Source: Verrucomicrobiales bacterium
GTDB taxonomy: Bacteria; Verrucomicrobiota; Verrucomicrobiia; Verrucomicrobiales; DEV007
DNA length: 64,000 bases
Assembly (NCBI GenBank): GCA_029213005.1
Contig: JARGPI010000009.1
Coordinates: forward strand, 1 to 64,000
Direction: 5' to 3'
The first letter of the stretch is position 1. Each line of letters opens with the position of its first letter. Below, piece after piece: positions 45,761 through 54,586 of the stretch. The notes beneath the pieces were generated by a model. The model saw only the letters and a program-made list of their open reading frames with translations. It did not search any database and was not told where the DNA came from. A program made the position numbers and the translations under genes.

Positions 45761-46417
45761 TCACTCTTCCTCATCTGCGACATGAGAGGTGGGCTCAAAG
45801 ATTGACGCATTGTCTTTTCCTTTCAATTCATCGATCGATCGACTGACGTATGACTTAGGTAAATTAACAACCGGACCATCGTCAACGCCGGATAACAGAG
45901 GGAGGTTCATGGTTTCGAACCACTTCCCCAGTTCGTTTTTCGGTACGTCAAAAAATGAAATAGACAGAATGAATCTCCCCTGGATCAGAAATTGAGCGTA
46001 CAATCTTGAGCCTTTTTCGACTACGATTACCGGAGTGGAATTCATGTAAAGGCGGTGGGTTAACTCCTCTTTGCCTGGAGTAAAATCATCGAAAACCGAG
46101 ATATCACTGCCGGGAAATTTACCAGTGTCCCGAATCCTGAGTTTCACTTTTTGAGTAACCGGCTGTGCCTCTTCATTGAGAGTTACTTTTTCGAAGGTTC
46201 GGGTAGCAGAGGATTCCAGCCATTCATCCTGGCCCTGCCAGCCGCGGGACGCTATCAGTTTCCACTCTTTTACCTGTTTCGGTAGCACGGAAGCCAACAC
46301 CTCTATTTCAGCCGGGACGATCCCCTTCGGCGGTTTCTGGGCATGGCTGAAGCCCGTGGTGAACAGGCCGAGCAGACAGGCTGATATGACACTTAAAAAA
46401 TTACAATTCGCTTTCAT
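45761..46417 (-). CDS. Small exported protein downstream of the pseudopilin cassette
   Basis: About 218 residues with a signal peptide (NFLSVISACLLGLFTTGFSHA). The mature part looks like a compact alpha/beta domain (KVKLRIRDTGKFPGSDISVF, YAQFLIQGRFILSISFF). Not recognised. An alternative ATG at 46450 overlaps the stop of the cassette A gene (ATGAGTAG) and would add 11 residues; translational coupling makes it possible, but the shorter form has the more typical signal peptide. Probably a fifth gene of the cassette operon. Confidence 0.65.
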   Translation of the reverse strand: MKANCNFLSVISACLLGLFTTGFSHAQKPPKGIVPAEIEVLASVLPKQVKEWKLIASRGWQGQDEWLESSATRTFEKVTLNEEAQPVTQKVKLRIRDTGKFPGSDISVFDDFTPGKEELTHRLYMNSTPVIVVEKGSRLYAQFLIQGRFILSISFFDVPKNELGKWFETMNLPLLSGVDDGPVVNLPKSYVSRSIDELKGKDNASIFEPTSHVADEEE

Positions 46418-46442
46418 TATTGGCGGAGCACAGTTCGTAAAT

Positions 46443-49400
46443 CTACTCATCTAAATATTTAAAATACACCACGCGGTATTTTGTTACAGCCTGCGGAGGA
46501 TTGTAGGCTTCTTCCAAAGGTGTCTCATTCCATACGGCGTCACCAAGTGCGGCTTTACCGTATGGCCCCATTTCGACACGCTGAGGTCCATCAAGGGGAG
46601 GGTAGGTGCCATTAATATCAACGATGAGACGGTTTCTCCAGCCATCGTAAACATTGGGTGCGGAGCCCGGTAACTGAAACAAGAGAGACTTAATACTACT
46701 ATCCGTTAATGGAATGTCTTTCGTTTGCTGGGGGAGTCGGTCCAGTTCACCCGACGAATTCACATGAGCATTGCCGGGGACTCCATCGACTCCGGGCCAG
46801 ATATAACGCTCAATTATGGCGAAAAAGCGTTTCTCACTGCGAACCGAGTCTCCGTCTTCAAATTCCCCCCAGTTCTCGTTTTCTCTGGTCTTATTGACCA
46901 CTTGCCCCACTCCCCAGACACCAAAGGTATTGGATTTTGTGGTTAGACAGTTGATCATATTGCGGAGCAATTTTTCTTTTTCCCACTGGGTTGCGGAAGC
47001 ATCGCCGCTGGAACCGTCCACATAGGCAAGGTCTCCCACGTACTTGAAGCGGTGATCATCTTGATACGCTTTGATCTTTTCAAGCAGGGTGCTCATTTCT
47101 TCTTCCTCGCTCCCGTCACCATCATAATCCATCAGATGTTTGAAGACCGCTTCCAGAGGTTTGCTTCGCGCCGGCGCATTGAAATAATCGTTCTCAGGAA
47201 ACGTCCTCGTATTCAAATTAATCGCTCCCGTGGTGCTGTGCATGTAGGAGATGGTCGAAAATTCATCGGGTAGAGTGGCATTGATTTTTCTCTGATCGTT
47301 TTGGATAGGCTGGGTGGCCCCAATTAGATCCATTAGAATCCAGTCGGGCGGGCCGGGTAAATTCTGGGAGGCGTCCTCCTCCAACGCCAAAGTCCGCCAG
47401 GGTTCGGGGGCCATACCTTCTGTGGGATTGCCCTGCACACCGGTATGGATAAATGACCAAAATCCTTTTGATGACACTTTACTGGTAGATTCCATTTCTT
47501 CTCCTCTCACCACCGGGTGGGTAAATTCGAAATCATCTAACTTTATTTTGTGATTCGTGTAGCTGATTTGCGGAAATCTGAATTTGCTTTTTTCGCTGGA
47601 GCCTTCTTCCGGTTCCTCGACATTTTTCCCGCCTAATGTGCCCGCAGACAGATCATTCTGCTGTTCCAGTTGCCATTGATCCTTATTGGCGCTGAGCCGC
47701 GGATCTTCGATCTGCCATGACGCCGAGTAACCACTCGTGTTCTCCAAATCGATATCGATTGATGCCTCCAGGACATCATCTTCAGTGACTCCCAGGGGAA
47801 TCATTTGAACCGCTTTTGAGTTCACTGCCGATAATTTGTAACCATTAGGTTGTCCTTTTTCAGGGTCAGGGCTGAGCCCCCCTCTGAAAGCGACGACCAA
47901 TGGTAGAGGGGAAAAGATACCAAACTCGGCGGTCTTGCCTTCTTTGGTGATATAATGCCAGCCACCCTCAACCTTTCGTCGCCTACTTTGAGGCGTGATA
48001 TCCGCATTGCCTTGCAGACGCATGGCTGCAAGTCTTGTTCGCTTACTGGCGGTATTGTGATACCCACTGTCCCAATTTCGATCGACTTCTTCAGTGCCAA
48101 GTTTCAAGAAGGTTTCCTGTGGTGAATCAGGCGTTCCCTTAAAAACATGGACATAATCCATCTTAAAAGGCAGGGTGGCAATATTCGTGTTGCCGGTAAT
48201 TCCCGGGAGATAGTATTCAACGGCGAATCGGTATTTAAGATACCGCAAATTAGGTTTCTTTTTGATCGCTTCAGGTTTGATTTGTAATCTCACCTCGGTG
48301 ATGTAAGGCCCCGGAAAAACGGGTAGCATCGGGATGTCACCTACCTCGTTAGGCTCGTCTTCCAATTTATCGGGTAAATCCGTGAGGAATCCTTCACCCG
48401 GTCTATACCAGAAATAATGTCTCTCCGGTTTTAATGCTGGCCCACTGGAATTTGGCGGAGTGAATCCCAGTTGCTCATAGATAAAGCCCAGTTGCATCTT
48501 GAATTGATTGCCCGTTCCTCTTGCTGACTCGGTCGCTAACTGCGACATGGCTAAAATATTGAGAGCTATCTGGGCACACTCGATTTCACCGTATTTGTCG
48601 ACAAATGATCCCTGATGACCGGGGAATTCCCGGCCCATATAGTCCAATAACTTAGTGATTTGAGCGAGAGATAGCACGCCTCTCGGCGACACGCCATTCA
48701 CCAGTGTTTCATTGTTAAGTCCGTCACCTCGATTGTTCCTGCCGGGTCTGGCTCCGACTACAGTTTTTCTATTTAAAACACCGTAAAAATTGTTGGCGTG
48801 TAAGATTCCGTTCAGCCTGCCGCCTGCAGCAGGGGCGGGATATACAAAAGGATTTTGATAGGTTGGCCCCCCCTCAAGAGAAAGCGGAGTGTAGGTGGTC
48901 ATAAACCTGGGGAATCCAAATACATTAAATTCCGGGGATCGATTGTAGGATGTCAGATTGTAGCGGTTTCCATACCACCATTCGGAACGCTCCTCCGGAT
49001 CCGTCAGCTTAATGAAATCCATAACCGCTTCCGGGTAACGGCTGAACCCGCGTAACATCGAATGATTCAACAGTTGATCTTTGTCGAGGTCGTCCGGGTT
49101 TTCCAGCAGGACGTCGAGGTTTACCGAGCGGGAATTGCCGAGGCCAAATTTTCGAATCGTGGAGTTGTTTGTTGAGAAACTGGATTTATCTCCCCCCCGA
49201 AACAGCGCCGGCATCATCTGTAGCTCCAATTCTTCTTTGAAAAACTGATCGACATCGGGATCCGACTTTCCCATGGCTGTGTTGAAATTGATCTTGCCGC
49301 TTTCGTCATCCATCCAGAATGCGTGGCGGGCCACAATCGGATTATCCTCGGCGGCTTCCTTGGAGGGGTCTTTCAGAATATTAACCCACTTCACCCGCAT

Positions 49401-49919
49401 TCTGGGGCGGTCCTTGCTCCGATCCGGAGTGCCGTCGTCGTTGAGGGCATAGGTGATTGCCGGGATCGCTTTGTTATCGGAGTCGAGCTTTCCGGGAATG
49501 GGTGCGTTGAGATCTACGGAATGGACATCCGGATCAGCCGTAAGGTCCGGGTTGATATCAACTTCGCCAGTGTGGAGGTCGATCAGTTCCTCTTCGTGAC
49601 TTTCGTCTATCAAAGTGAGCCGCCCCGGATTGACGATCCAGTTGGTCGCGACTGCGGGGTTGGCACTGTCAGGATCTATCGTTCTGTCTAAACCAGCGGG
49701 TTGAGGGATATTGTTCCGTAATATTTCGATCGCGTGAGCCACTGCGCCCTTGGCAACCAGTTTGGCGCGTTGGGTGTCGGCAAAGGCTGTTGATGACTGC
49801 TCATCGATCCGGGAGGTGGACATATAAGCCATCACCAGAATCGTCAAAAGGGAAATGATGACCAGAACGGTCACCAACGCAACGCCGCGCTGTTTGTGGT
49901 GGGCCTTTAAAAATTCCAT
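46443..49919 (-). CDS. Verru_Chthon cassette protein A (GspK/PilX-like)
   Basis: 1158 residues, the largest protein in the window. The N-terminus KQRGVALVTVLVIISLLTILVMAYMS is a prepilin-like leader and helix as in GspK/PilX tip proteins, followed by a long exported region containing glycine- and proline-rich blocks. Length, N-terminus and position after B, C and D homologues fit the Verru_Chthon cassette protein A family (TIGR02600), recalled from its description in Verrucomicrobium and Chthoniobacter. It probably caps a short pseudopilus. Begins three bases after gene C. Confidence 0.8.
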   Translation of the reverse strand: MEFLKAHHKQRGVALVTVLVIISLLTILVMAYMSTSRIDEQSSTAFADTQRAKLVAKGAVAHAIEILRNNIPQPAGLDRTIDPDSANPAVATNWIVNPGRLTLIDESHEEELIDLHTGEVDINPDLTADPDVHSVDLNAPIPGKLDSDNKAIPAITYALNDDGTPDRSKDRPRMRVKWVNILKDPSKEAAEDNPIVARHAFWMDDESGKINFNTAMGKSDPDVDQFFKEELELQMMPALFRGGDKSSFSTNNSTIRKFGLGNSRSVNLDVLLENPDDLDKDQLLNHSMLRGFSRYPEAVMDFIKLTDPEERSEWWYGNRYNLTSYNRSPEFNVFGFPRFMTTYTPLSLEGGPTYQNPFVYPAPAAGGRLNGILHANNFYGVLNRKTVVGARPGRNNRGDGLNNETLVNGVSPRGVLSLAQITKLLDYMGREFPGHQGSFVDKYGEIECAQIALNILAMSQLATESARGTGNQFKMQLGFIYEQLGFTPPNSSGPALKPERHYFWYRPGEGFLTDLPDKLEDEPNEVGDIPMLPVFPGPYITEVRLQIKPEAIKKKPNLRYLKYRFAVEYYLPGITGNTNIATLPFKMDYVHVFKGTPDSPQETFLKLGTEEVDRNWDSGYHNTASKRTRLAAMRLQGNADITPQSRRRKVEGGWHYITKEGKTAEFGIFSPLPLVVAFRGGLSPDPEKGQPNGYKLSAVNSKAVQMIPLGVTEDDVLEASIDIDLENTSGYSASWQIEDPRLSANKDQWQLEQQNDLSAGTLGGKNVEEPEEGSSEKSKFRFPQISYTNHKIKLDDFEFTHPVVRGEEMESTSKVSSKGFWSFIHTGVQGNPTEGMAPEPWRTLALEEDASQNLPGPPDWILMDLIGATQPIQNDQRKINATLPDEFSTISYMHSTTGAINLNTRTFPENDYFNAPARSKPLEAVFKHLMDYDGDGSEEEEMSTLLEKIKAYQDDHRFKYVGDLAYVDGSSGDASATQWEKEKLLRNMINCLTTKSNTFGVWGVGQVVNKTRENENWGEFEDGDSVRSEKRFFAIIERYIWPGVDGVPGNAHVNSSGELDRLPQQTKDIPLTDSSIKSLLFQLPGSAPNVYDGWRNRLIVDINGTYPPLDGPQRVEMGPYGKAALGDAVWNETPLEEAYNPPQAVTKYRVVYFKYLDE

Positions 49920-49922
49920 AAG

Positions 49923-50975
49923 TTATCCTCCGTTGATAAGTTTTACTGTGGTTCGGAAAATCCGCGGAGCGGTGTAGCCCGAGCTTTCCAATGTTTCTGT
50001 ATATTGCTGGATTGAGGCATCCAGATCGAGAGCCGCCGCGTCATTTAAAACGTCTTCCTGAGGCGGGATGGCGGCTCCGTTATTGAGGTTGTCTTCGCTG
50101 ATCATTACGATCGCCAATTCAATCGCCGCGGGCAGCCGGTTGGCTTTCATCGATAACCGGTTTTGCTTCAAATAGACAAAGGTTGATCCGTCATCAAAAG
50201 AGGTTTCGTCCGCCATATAGAAGTACGCGGCGGAATTGTAGATCAGACTGCTGGCGGGGTGAACGTCTGATTGTGATAATAAAGGAACCGGATTTCCCTG
50301 GGTGTCCAGTGCCTGGACCCAGAATGCCACGACTCCATCCGACACCGTTGAAATGATAACCTGATCGTTATTGGCTGAAATATCGTCAAAAGCCGTGGCA
50401 TCCCAGTTTTCGAGAAACCAATCGGCGTCAACCGGGCTCGTTCTGCTTTCGAGATCTTTTTGTCTGGCTTTCGTAACGTTTGTTCCTTCATCCAGGTTGA
50501 CCAGATTAGGGAAGTAGTTGTCGGGATTGTCATGTTTGATATAGATTCGCTTGAGCCGGTAATGATTTTTATCGGTATCAGCCGTAAGAAAGTACCCGAT
50601 ACACCGCAATTCACCGCCGGGACCCAGCGGAGCCATCCAGATCATCGCCGGGGAATTGGCGACCACATTTATCGCTCCTACATCGGTGAGTTCTTCCCCC
50701 GGGAGCATGACAAATTGCATTCTGGTGTCGATGACTGCCGGGGTAACCTCCCGAGACACTAATTCGATAACGGCTCGCCCTTTTTCCTCGGCCCTGGTGG
50801 TGTCATCGTTGTGGACGTAAAGTGATGAAACTGCGGTCAATGCCGCGAGGAGAAATCCCAGCAGGACCGAAAGTACGGTCATAGAGACGAGCAATTCGAA
50901 TAATGAAAACCCGGAGCTATAGCGACGCCCCTCAAACTCCGCCGGGGGCATCTTAATACTCAATTTTCGGTTCAT
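49923..50975 (-). CDS. Verru_Chthon cassette protein C (GspJ-like pseudopilin)
   Basis: About 350 residues. The prepilin motif is SSG-FSLFELLVSMTVLSVLLGFLL, with the conserved Glu at +5. The globular part is GspJ-like. ATG 50975 (with GGGA six bases before) overlaps the end of gene B by 23 bp; ATG 50951, one base after the gene B stop, is a credible shorter start with a 14-residue basic leader. Family assignment (TIGR02599) is from order, length and leader type. Confidence 0.78.
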   Translation of the reverse strand: MNRKLSIKMPPAEFEGRRYSSGFSLFELLVSMTVLSVLLGFLLAALTAVSSLYVHNDDTTRAEEKGRAVIELVSREVTPAVIDTRMQFVMLPGEELTDVGAINVVANSPAMIWMAPLGPGGELRCIGYFLTADTDKNHYRLKRIYIKHDNPDNYFPNLVNLDEGTNVTKARQKDLESRTSPVDADWFLENWDATAFDDISANNDQVIISTVSDGVVAFWVQALDTQGNPVPLLSQSDVHPASSLIYNSAAYFYMADETSFDDGSTFVYLKQNRLSMKANRLPAAIELAIVMISEDNLNNGAAIPPQEDVLNDAAALDLDASIQQYTETLESSGYTAPRIFRTTVKLINGG

Positions 50976-51489
50976 AATTCCCATCAACTTCGGTCCACTC
51001 CGGCCCCGTCTGTGCGCCGGCGAGGAAAGTGATTTCACTGCCGGGCTTATCGGGGTCAACCGCTTCGCCATCTTCATCGATTGGCCAGAATATTTTCACC
51101 TGCACCGCGAGAGCCGATTCAAAATTCGGGCCGTCTGCTGAAGTGCTGGCTGGCTCAATTAACTCGACTTCAACCCGGAAAAAACGTTCATTCAGTACAG
51201 TGGTTTCCTCACCGTCATCCACCGGGTCGATGTGGCTGCCGCGCAAGTCATAGTAGAAAGGGCTCCCTTCGATTGGGCCCGCTCTCAGAACCTTGGTTTT
51301 GATGCGGTCTTCAATATCCTCAAACATCGTTCCGATGGCGGTCTGGTCGGCACTGTTTGCGGCTCCTTTCGTCGCAGTCGGAATCATCCCGATGATTGAA
51401 AGCAGTGCAACGGCAGCGATGGCCATGGCGATACTGACTTCAACCAGAGAGAATGCAGAATTATCAGGGGACGGAGGTAAATATTTCAT
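50953..51489 (-). CDS. Verru_Chthon cassette protein B (GspI-like pseudopilin)
   Basis: 178 residues. Prepilin leader MKYLPPSPDNSA followed by FSLVEVSIAMAIAAVALLSII; the residue before the cleavage site is Ala rather than the usual Gly, and Glu at +5 is present. GspI-like size. The ATG overlaps the gene D stop (ATGA). A prepilin peptidase is not encoded in this window. Confidence 0.78.
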   Translation of the reverse strand: MKYLPPSPDNSAFSLVEVSIAMAIAAVALLSIIGMIPTATKGAANSADQTAIGTMFEDIEDRIKTKVLRAGPIEGSPFYYDLRGSHIDPVDDGEETTVLNERFFRVEVELIEPASTSADGPNFESALAVQVKIFWPIDEDGEAVDPDKPGSEITFLAGAQTGPEWTEVDGNYEPKIEY

Positions 51490-52193
51490 GGTCGGTAGAT
51501 GCGGGTTCTTCCGGTTAGCGTGTCGATGGTGTACTGATACCAGTTCCTGACCAACTCCGGATCCGACGGGCTGGACGCACGAATCACAATAATCAAATTT
51601 CGTTTTTCGCCATCTTTAATATAGGCTCTGCCGGAAGGGGCAAATGTCAGAAACTGGAGCTCCAGAGTCTCGCCCCGACTGGTTTCCTCTTTTGCTCTGT
51701 TCTCGAAAACACCGGATTTTTTCAAAACCAGATCACCTTCAACTGAGGATTTTTCCTCGGTGGCATAACTGGCCGTTCTAATGTAGTCAGGCGCTTGATT
51801 CTCAAAAATTGAATTGAGTGGGAGAAACTTCCAGTTTGAAAACTGCACGTATTTCTCACTCAGCTTATCCCACTCCCAGCCGGCATATTTCCGGTAGGCA
51901 TCGTCGGGGTCCATGGCGCCGCCGGTCACAATCGCTACCCGGATTGAGGTGCGTTCGGCGATGGCCTTGCTCCGGCAAAAATTGAGGAAACCGCCAAACT
52001 CAGTGCCGGCTGCCGATAAGCTGGTGGACTGCAAAGTCAGCAGAGTGGGTGCCGCGAAAGCGGCCAGGAGGCCCACAACGGTCAAAACGACCAGCATTTC
52101 CACCAAGGAAAAGGCCCGCTCGACAAGCCGGTTTCCCGAACTTATGATGACTCGGGGCAAGTTCACAGAGCTGATTTGAGGGTAGAATGTCAT
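51486..52193 (-). CDS. Verru_Chthon cassette protein D (GspH-like pseudopilin)
   Basis: 235 residues, first gene of the cassette. Leader of 27 residues ending ERA, then FSLVEMLVVLTVVGLLAAFAAP (GspH/FimT-like helix). The body has LEFLTFAPSGRAY-like strands (QFLTFAPSGRAYIKDGEKR) resembling the end of GspH/FimT proteins. No ribosome binding site is evident before the ATG. A perfect 7-bp palindrome 40 bp upstream may regulate the operon. Confidence 0.78.
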   Translation of the reverse strand: MTFYPQISSVNLPRVIISSGNRLVERAFSLVEMLVVLTVVGLLAAFAAPTLLTLQSTSLSAAGTEFGGFLNFCRSKAIAERTSIRVAIVTGGAMDPDDAYRKYAGWEWDKLSEKYVQFSNWKFLPLNSIFENQAPDYIRTASYATEEKSSVEGDLVLKKSGVFENRAKEETSRGETLELQFLTFAPSGRAYIKDGEKRNLIIVIRASSPSDPELVRNWYQYTIDTLTGRTRIYRP

Positions 52194-52232
52194 GACTGAG
52201 AGCGATTGAAACCCCTTTAAAAGGATGACAAT

Positions 52233-52250
52233 ACATTGTGATTACAATGT
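52233..52250. promoter_or_regulatory. Possible operator upstream of the pseudopilin cassette
   Basis: ACATTGT-GATT-ACAATGT is a perfect 7-bp inverted repeat with a 4-base centre, 40-57 bp before the gene D start codon. A/T-rich palindromes of this size at this distance are typical transcription-factor sites, but no regulator is known. Confidence 0.4.
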
Positions 52251-52524
52251 CGAGCAAATTTAGTCCATAGCACAAATGCACATACGGATTTAACGGTACG
52301 AGCTGCCATTGCTTTAAGATCGTGATATTTGGATAGTTTCGGGAAGTTTCGGGTGATAAATCACCAACTCATAATGGGGTGACCCGCTCATAGTCAGAAG
52401 GATAGTCGCATTCCACACTTTTCAGGTTGAAGCCTTGTTTTGCCATGGTTGAGATCCACCTTCGTATTTAGTCGAAAGGCGTTGTTAAGCCAATTACATT
52501 CCAGCCTTCGATTTTTTTTGTCGA

Positions 52525-52559
52525 TGTACCCTGTACAATCCCAAAGTGTACCGGGTACA
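52525..52559. repeat. GTAC palindrome pair, site E
   Basis: TGTACCCTGTACA (52525-52537) and TGTACCGGGTACA (52547-52559), 22 bp apart, spacer ATCCCAAAG. It lies in the 423-bp gene-free stretch 52194-52616 between the oppF-like stop and the pseudopilin cassette. The rest of that stretch (apart from the palindrome at 52233) shows nothing I can assign. Confidence 0.85.
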
Positions 52560-52616
52560 ATTTTAGAAAAGTGGTCCAGGGACTTTTGCATCGTGCTCCC
52601 GGGCATTGTGTAACGT

Positions 52617-53597
52617 TTACCCCAGATCGGTGCAGCAAGGGCAGGGCTGAACCCAATGGCCGGGCGAGATTTCTTTCAGGGAAAGATCCATCTTAACACT
52701 CTCCTCCCACTTGGGATGATCCATTCGGTGGCCGAATGCGCAGCCTTCCGGCGGATTGATCGGGGAGGGAACGTCGCCTTCGAGATAGGCTGGCTCGCGA
52801 TCGATCGACGGGTCGGGGATCGGGATCGCTGAAATCAGGGCTTTGGTATAGGCGTGACGCGGATTTTCATAAATGGCGTCGGCATCGGCCAGTTCCATGA
52901 TTTTACCGAGGTACATAATCGCGACCCGGTCGGAAACATGGCGCACCACCGAGAGATCGTGAGCGATGAAAAGGTAGCTCAGATTCATGTCCCGCTGCAG
53001 CTCCATCATCAAATTGAGGACCTGACTTTGCACCGAAACATCGAGCGCTGAGACCGGTTCATCGCAAATGAGCAGTTTAGGGCGCAGCGAAATCGCGCGG
53101 GCGATCCCGATGCGTTGTCTCTGCCCGCCGGAAAATTCAAAGGGAAAGCGGTCTTTGGCGCTTGCGCTGAGGCCAACCCGCTCGAGGACGCGATCGATCT
53201 TGCGAAGCCGCTCGATTTTGTCGCCAATTTTATGGATGATGAAAGGTTCTTCGAGAATCCCTCCAACGGTGTGGCGGGAATTGAGCGATTCGGCGGGATC
53301 CTGAAAGATCATCTGCATGTCGCGACGCAGTGGGAGCATCTCTTTCCGATTCAGCTCGGTGATGTCGGTCCCGTTGAAAATGACTTTGCCGGCGGTTGGG
53401 TCGAGGAGACGAACCATACATTTCCCGAGGGTGGATTTTCCGCAGCCACTTTCCCCGACGAGACCGAGAGTTTCGCCCTGTTCGATGCTCAGGCTCACTC
53501 CATCGACAGCGCGACAGGCCCCCACGGTTTTCAAAAACACGCCCCCTTTAACCGGGAAGTGCATTTTCAAATTTTCGACTCTTAAAATTTCGCTCAT
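52617..53597 (-). CDS. Peptide ABC transporter ATPase, OppF/DppF type
   Basis: 326 residues. Walker A GESGCGKSTLGK, signature FSGGQRQRIGIARA and Walker B LLICDEPVSALD are intact. The C-terminal oligopeptide-transporter extension (SPINPPEGCAFGHRM) has one of the cysteine positions and ends ...QPCPCCTDLG, so the extension may still bind an iron-sulfur cluster. ATG overlaps the OppD-type stop (ATGA). Last gene of the transporter operon. Confidence 0.93.
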   Translation of the reverse strand: MSEILRVENLKMHFPVKGGVFLKTVGACRAVDGVSLSIEQGETLGLVGESGCGKSTLGKCMVRLLDPTAGKVIFNGTDITELNRKEMLPLRRDMQMIFQDPAESLNSRHTVGGILEEPFIIHKIGDKIERLRKIDRVLERVGLSASAKDRFPFEFSGGQRQRIGIARAISLRPKLLICDEPVSALDVSVQSQVLNLMMELQRDMNLSYLFIAHDLSVVRHVSDRVAIMYLGKIMELADADAIYENPRHAYTKALISAIPIPDPSIDREPAYLEGDVPSPINPPEGCAFGHRMDHPKWEESVKMDLSLKEISPGHWVQPCPCCTDLG

Positions 53598-54580
53598 CCC
53601 TGGTCAAAACAGAACGGACACTTCTCGACCCAATGTCCGGGTGAAACCTCTTCAAAAGGAGGTCGATTGTTGATTGCCGCTTCGTCGTGTCTCACTTCGG
53701 CCCGTGTGGAAAAGCGGCATCCGTCCGGCATTTCGTGAAGCGCCGGTACGTTTCCCTGAATGGTGGGAAGCTCCGTTTTCCGCTCGCGATCAAGTCGCGG
53801 CATCGATCTCAGCAAACCGCGGGTGTAGGCGTGCCGGGGTTTGGCAAAGAGTTCTTTCACCGGGGCCCGTTCCACGACACGTCCCGCATACATTACAACG
53901 ACGTCGTCACAGGTTTCGGCGATGACGCCGAGGTCGTGGGTGATCAGGATGACGGCCATGCCCATCTCATCCTGCAGATCTTTCATCAGTTTCAGAATCT
54001 GAGCCTGCACCGTCACATCGAGAGCGGTGGTCGGTTCGTCGGCGATGAGCAGATCCGGTTTGCAGCCCAGCGCCATCGCAATCATAATCCGCTGACGCAT
54101 CCCGCCGGAAAGCTGGTGAGGGTATTCGTCGATTCTGATTTCGGGAGCGGGAATACCGACTTTCCGCAAAATATCGATCGAAAGCACCCGGGCTTCTTCC
54201 GGAGTTTTGGCTTTCCCGTGAAGGAGAAACACTTCGTTGACCTGGCGACCGATTTTCTGAACCGGGTTCAATGCCGTCATCGGCTCCTGGAAAATCATTC
54301 CGATTTCGTCGCCCCGCACATCGTAGAGCGTTTCCTGGCTGGCACCGACCAACTCGTGCTCTTTGAACCGGATGCTGCCGTTGAGAATTTTCCCCATCGG
54401 CTGGGGAAGCAAATTGATCACCGACAGAGCCGAGACGCTTTTGCCGCTTCCCGACTCACCGACGATTCCGAGGGTCTTCCCTTTCTCTATAGAAAAGCTG
54501 ACACCATCGACCGCGACGAGTTGCCCTGCATCGGTATCAAATGCGGAAACCAGGTCTTTGACTTCGAGAAGGGCAGGCAT
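53594..54580 (-). CDS. Peptide ABC transporter ATPase, OppD/DppD type
   Basis: 328 residues. Walker A GESGSGKSVSALS, signature LSGGMRQRIMIAMAL and Walker B LLIADEPTTALD are intact. Distinguished from the OppF partner by the N-terminal LLEVKDLVSAFDTDAGQLVAVDG. The two ATPases overlap by four bases and would form a heterodimer under the two permeases. It follows the binding-protein gene by six bases. Confidence 0.93.
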   Translation of the reverse strand: MPALLEVKDLVSAFDTDAGQLVAVDGVSFSIEKGKTLGIVGESGSGKSVSALSVINLLPQPMGKILNGSIRFKEHELVGASQETLYDVRGDEIGMIFQEPMTALNPVQKIGRQVNEVFLLHGKAKTPEEARVLSIDILRKVGIPAPEIRIDEYPHQLSGGMRQRIMIAMALGCKPDLLIADEPTTALDVTVQAQILKLMKDLQDEMGMAVILITHDLGVIAETCDDVVVMYAGRVVERAPVKELFAKPRHAYTRGLLRSMPRLDRERKTELPTIQGNVPALHEMPDGCRFSTRAEVRHDEAAINNRPPFEEVSPGHWVEKCPFCFDQG

Positions 54581-54586
54581 AGATGA

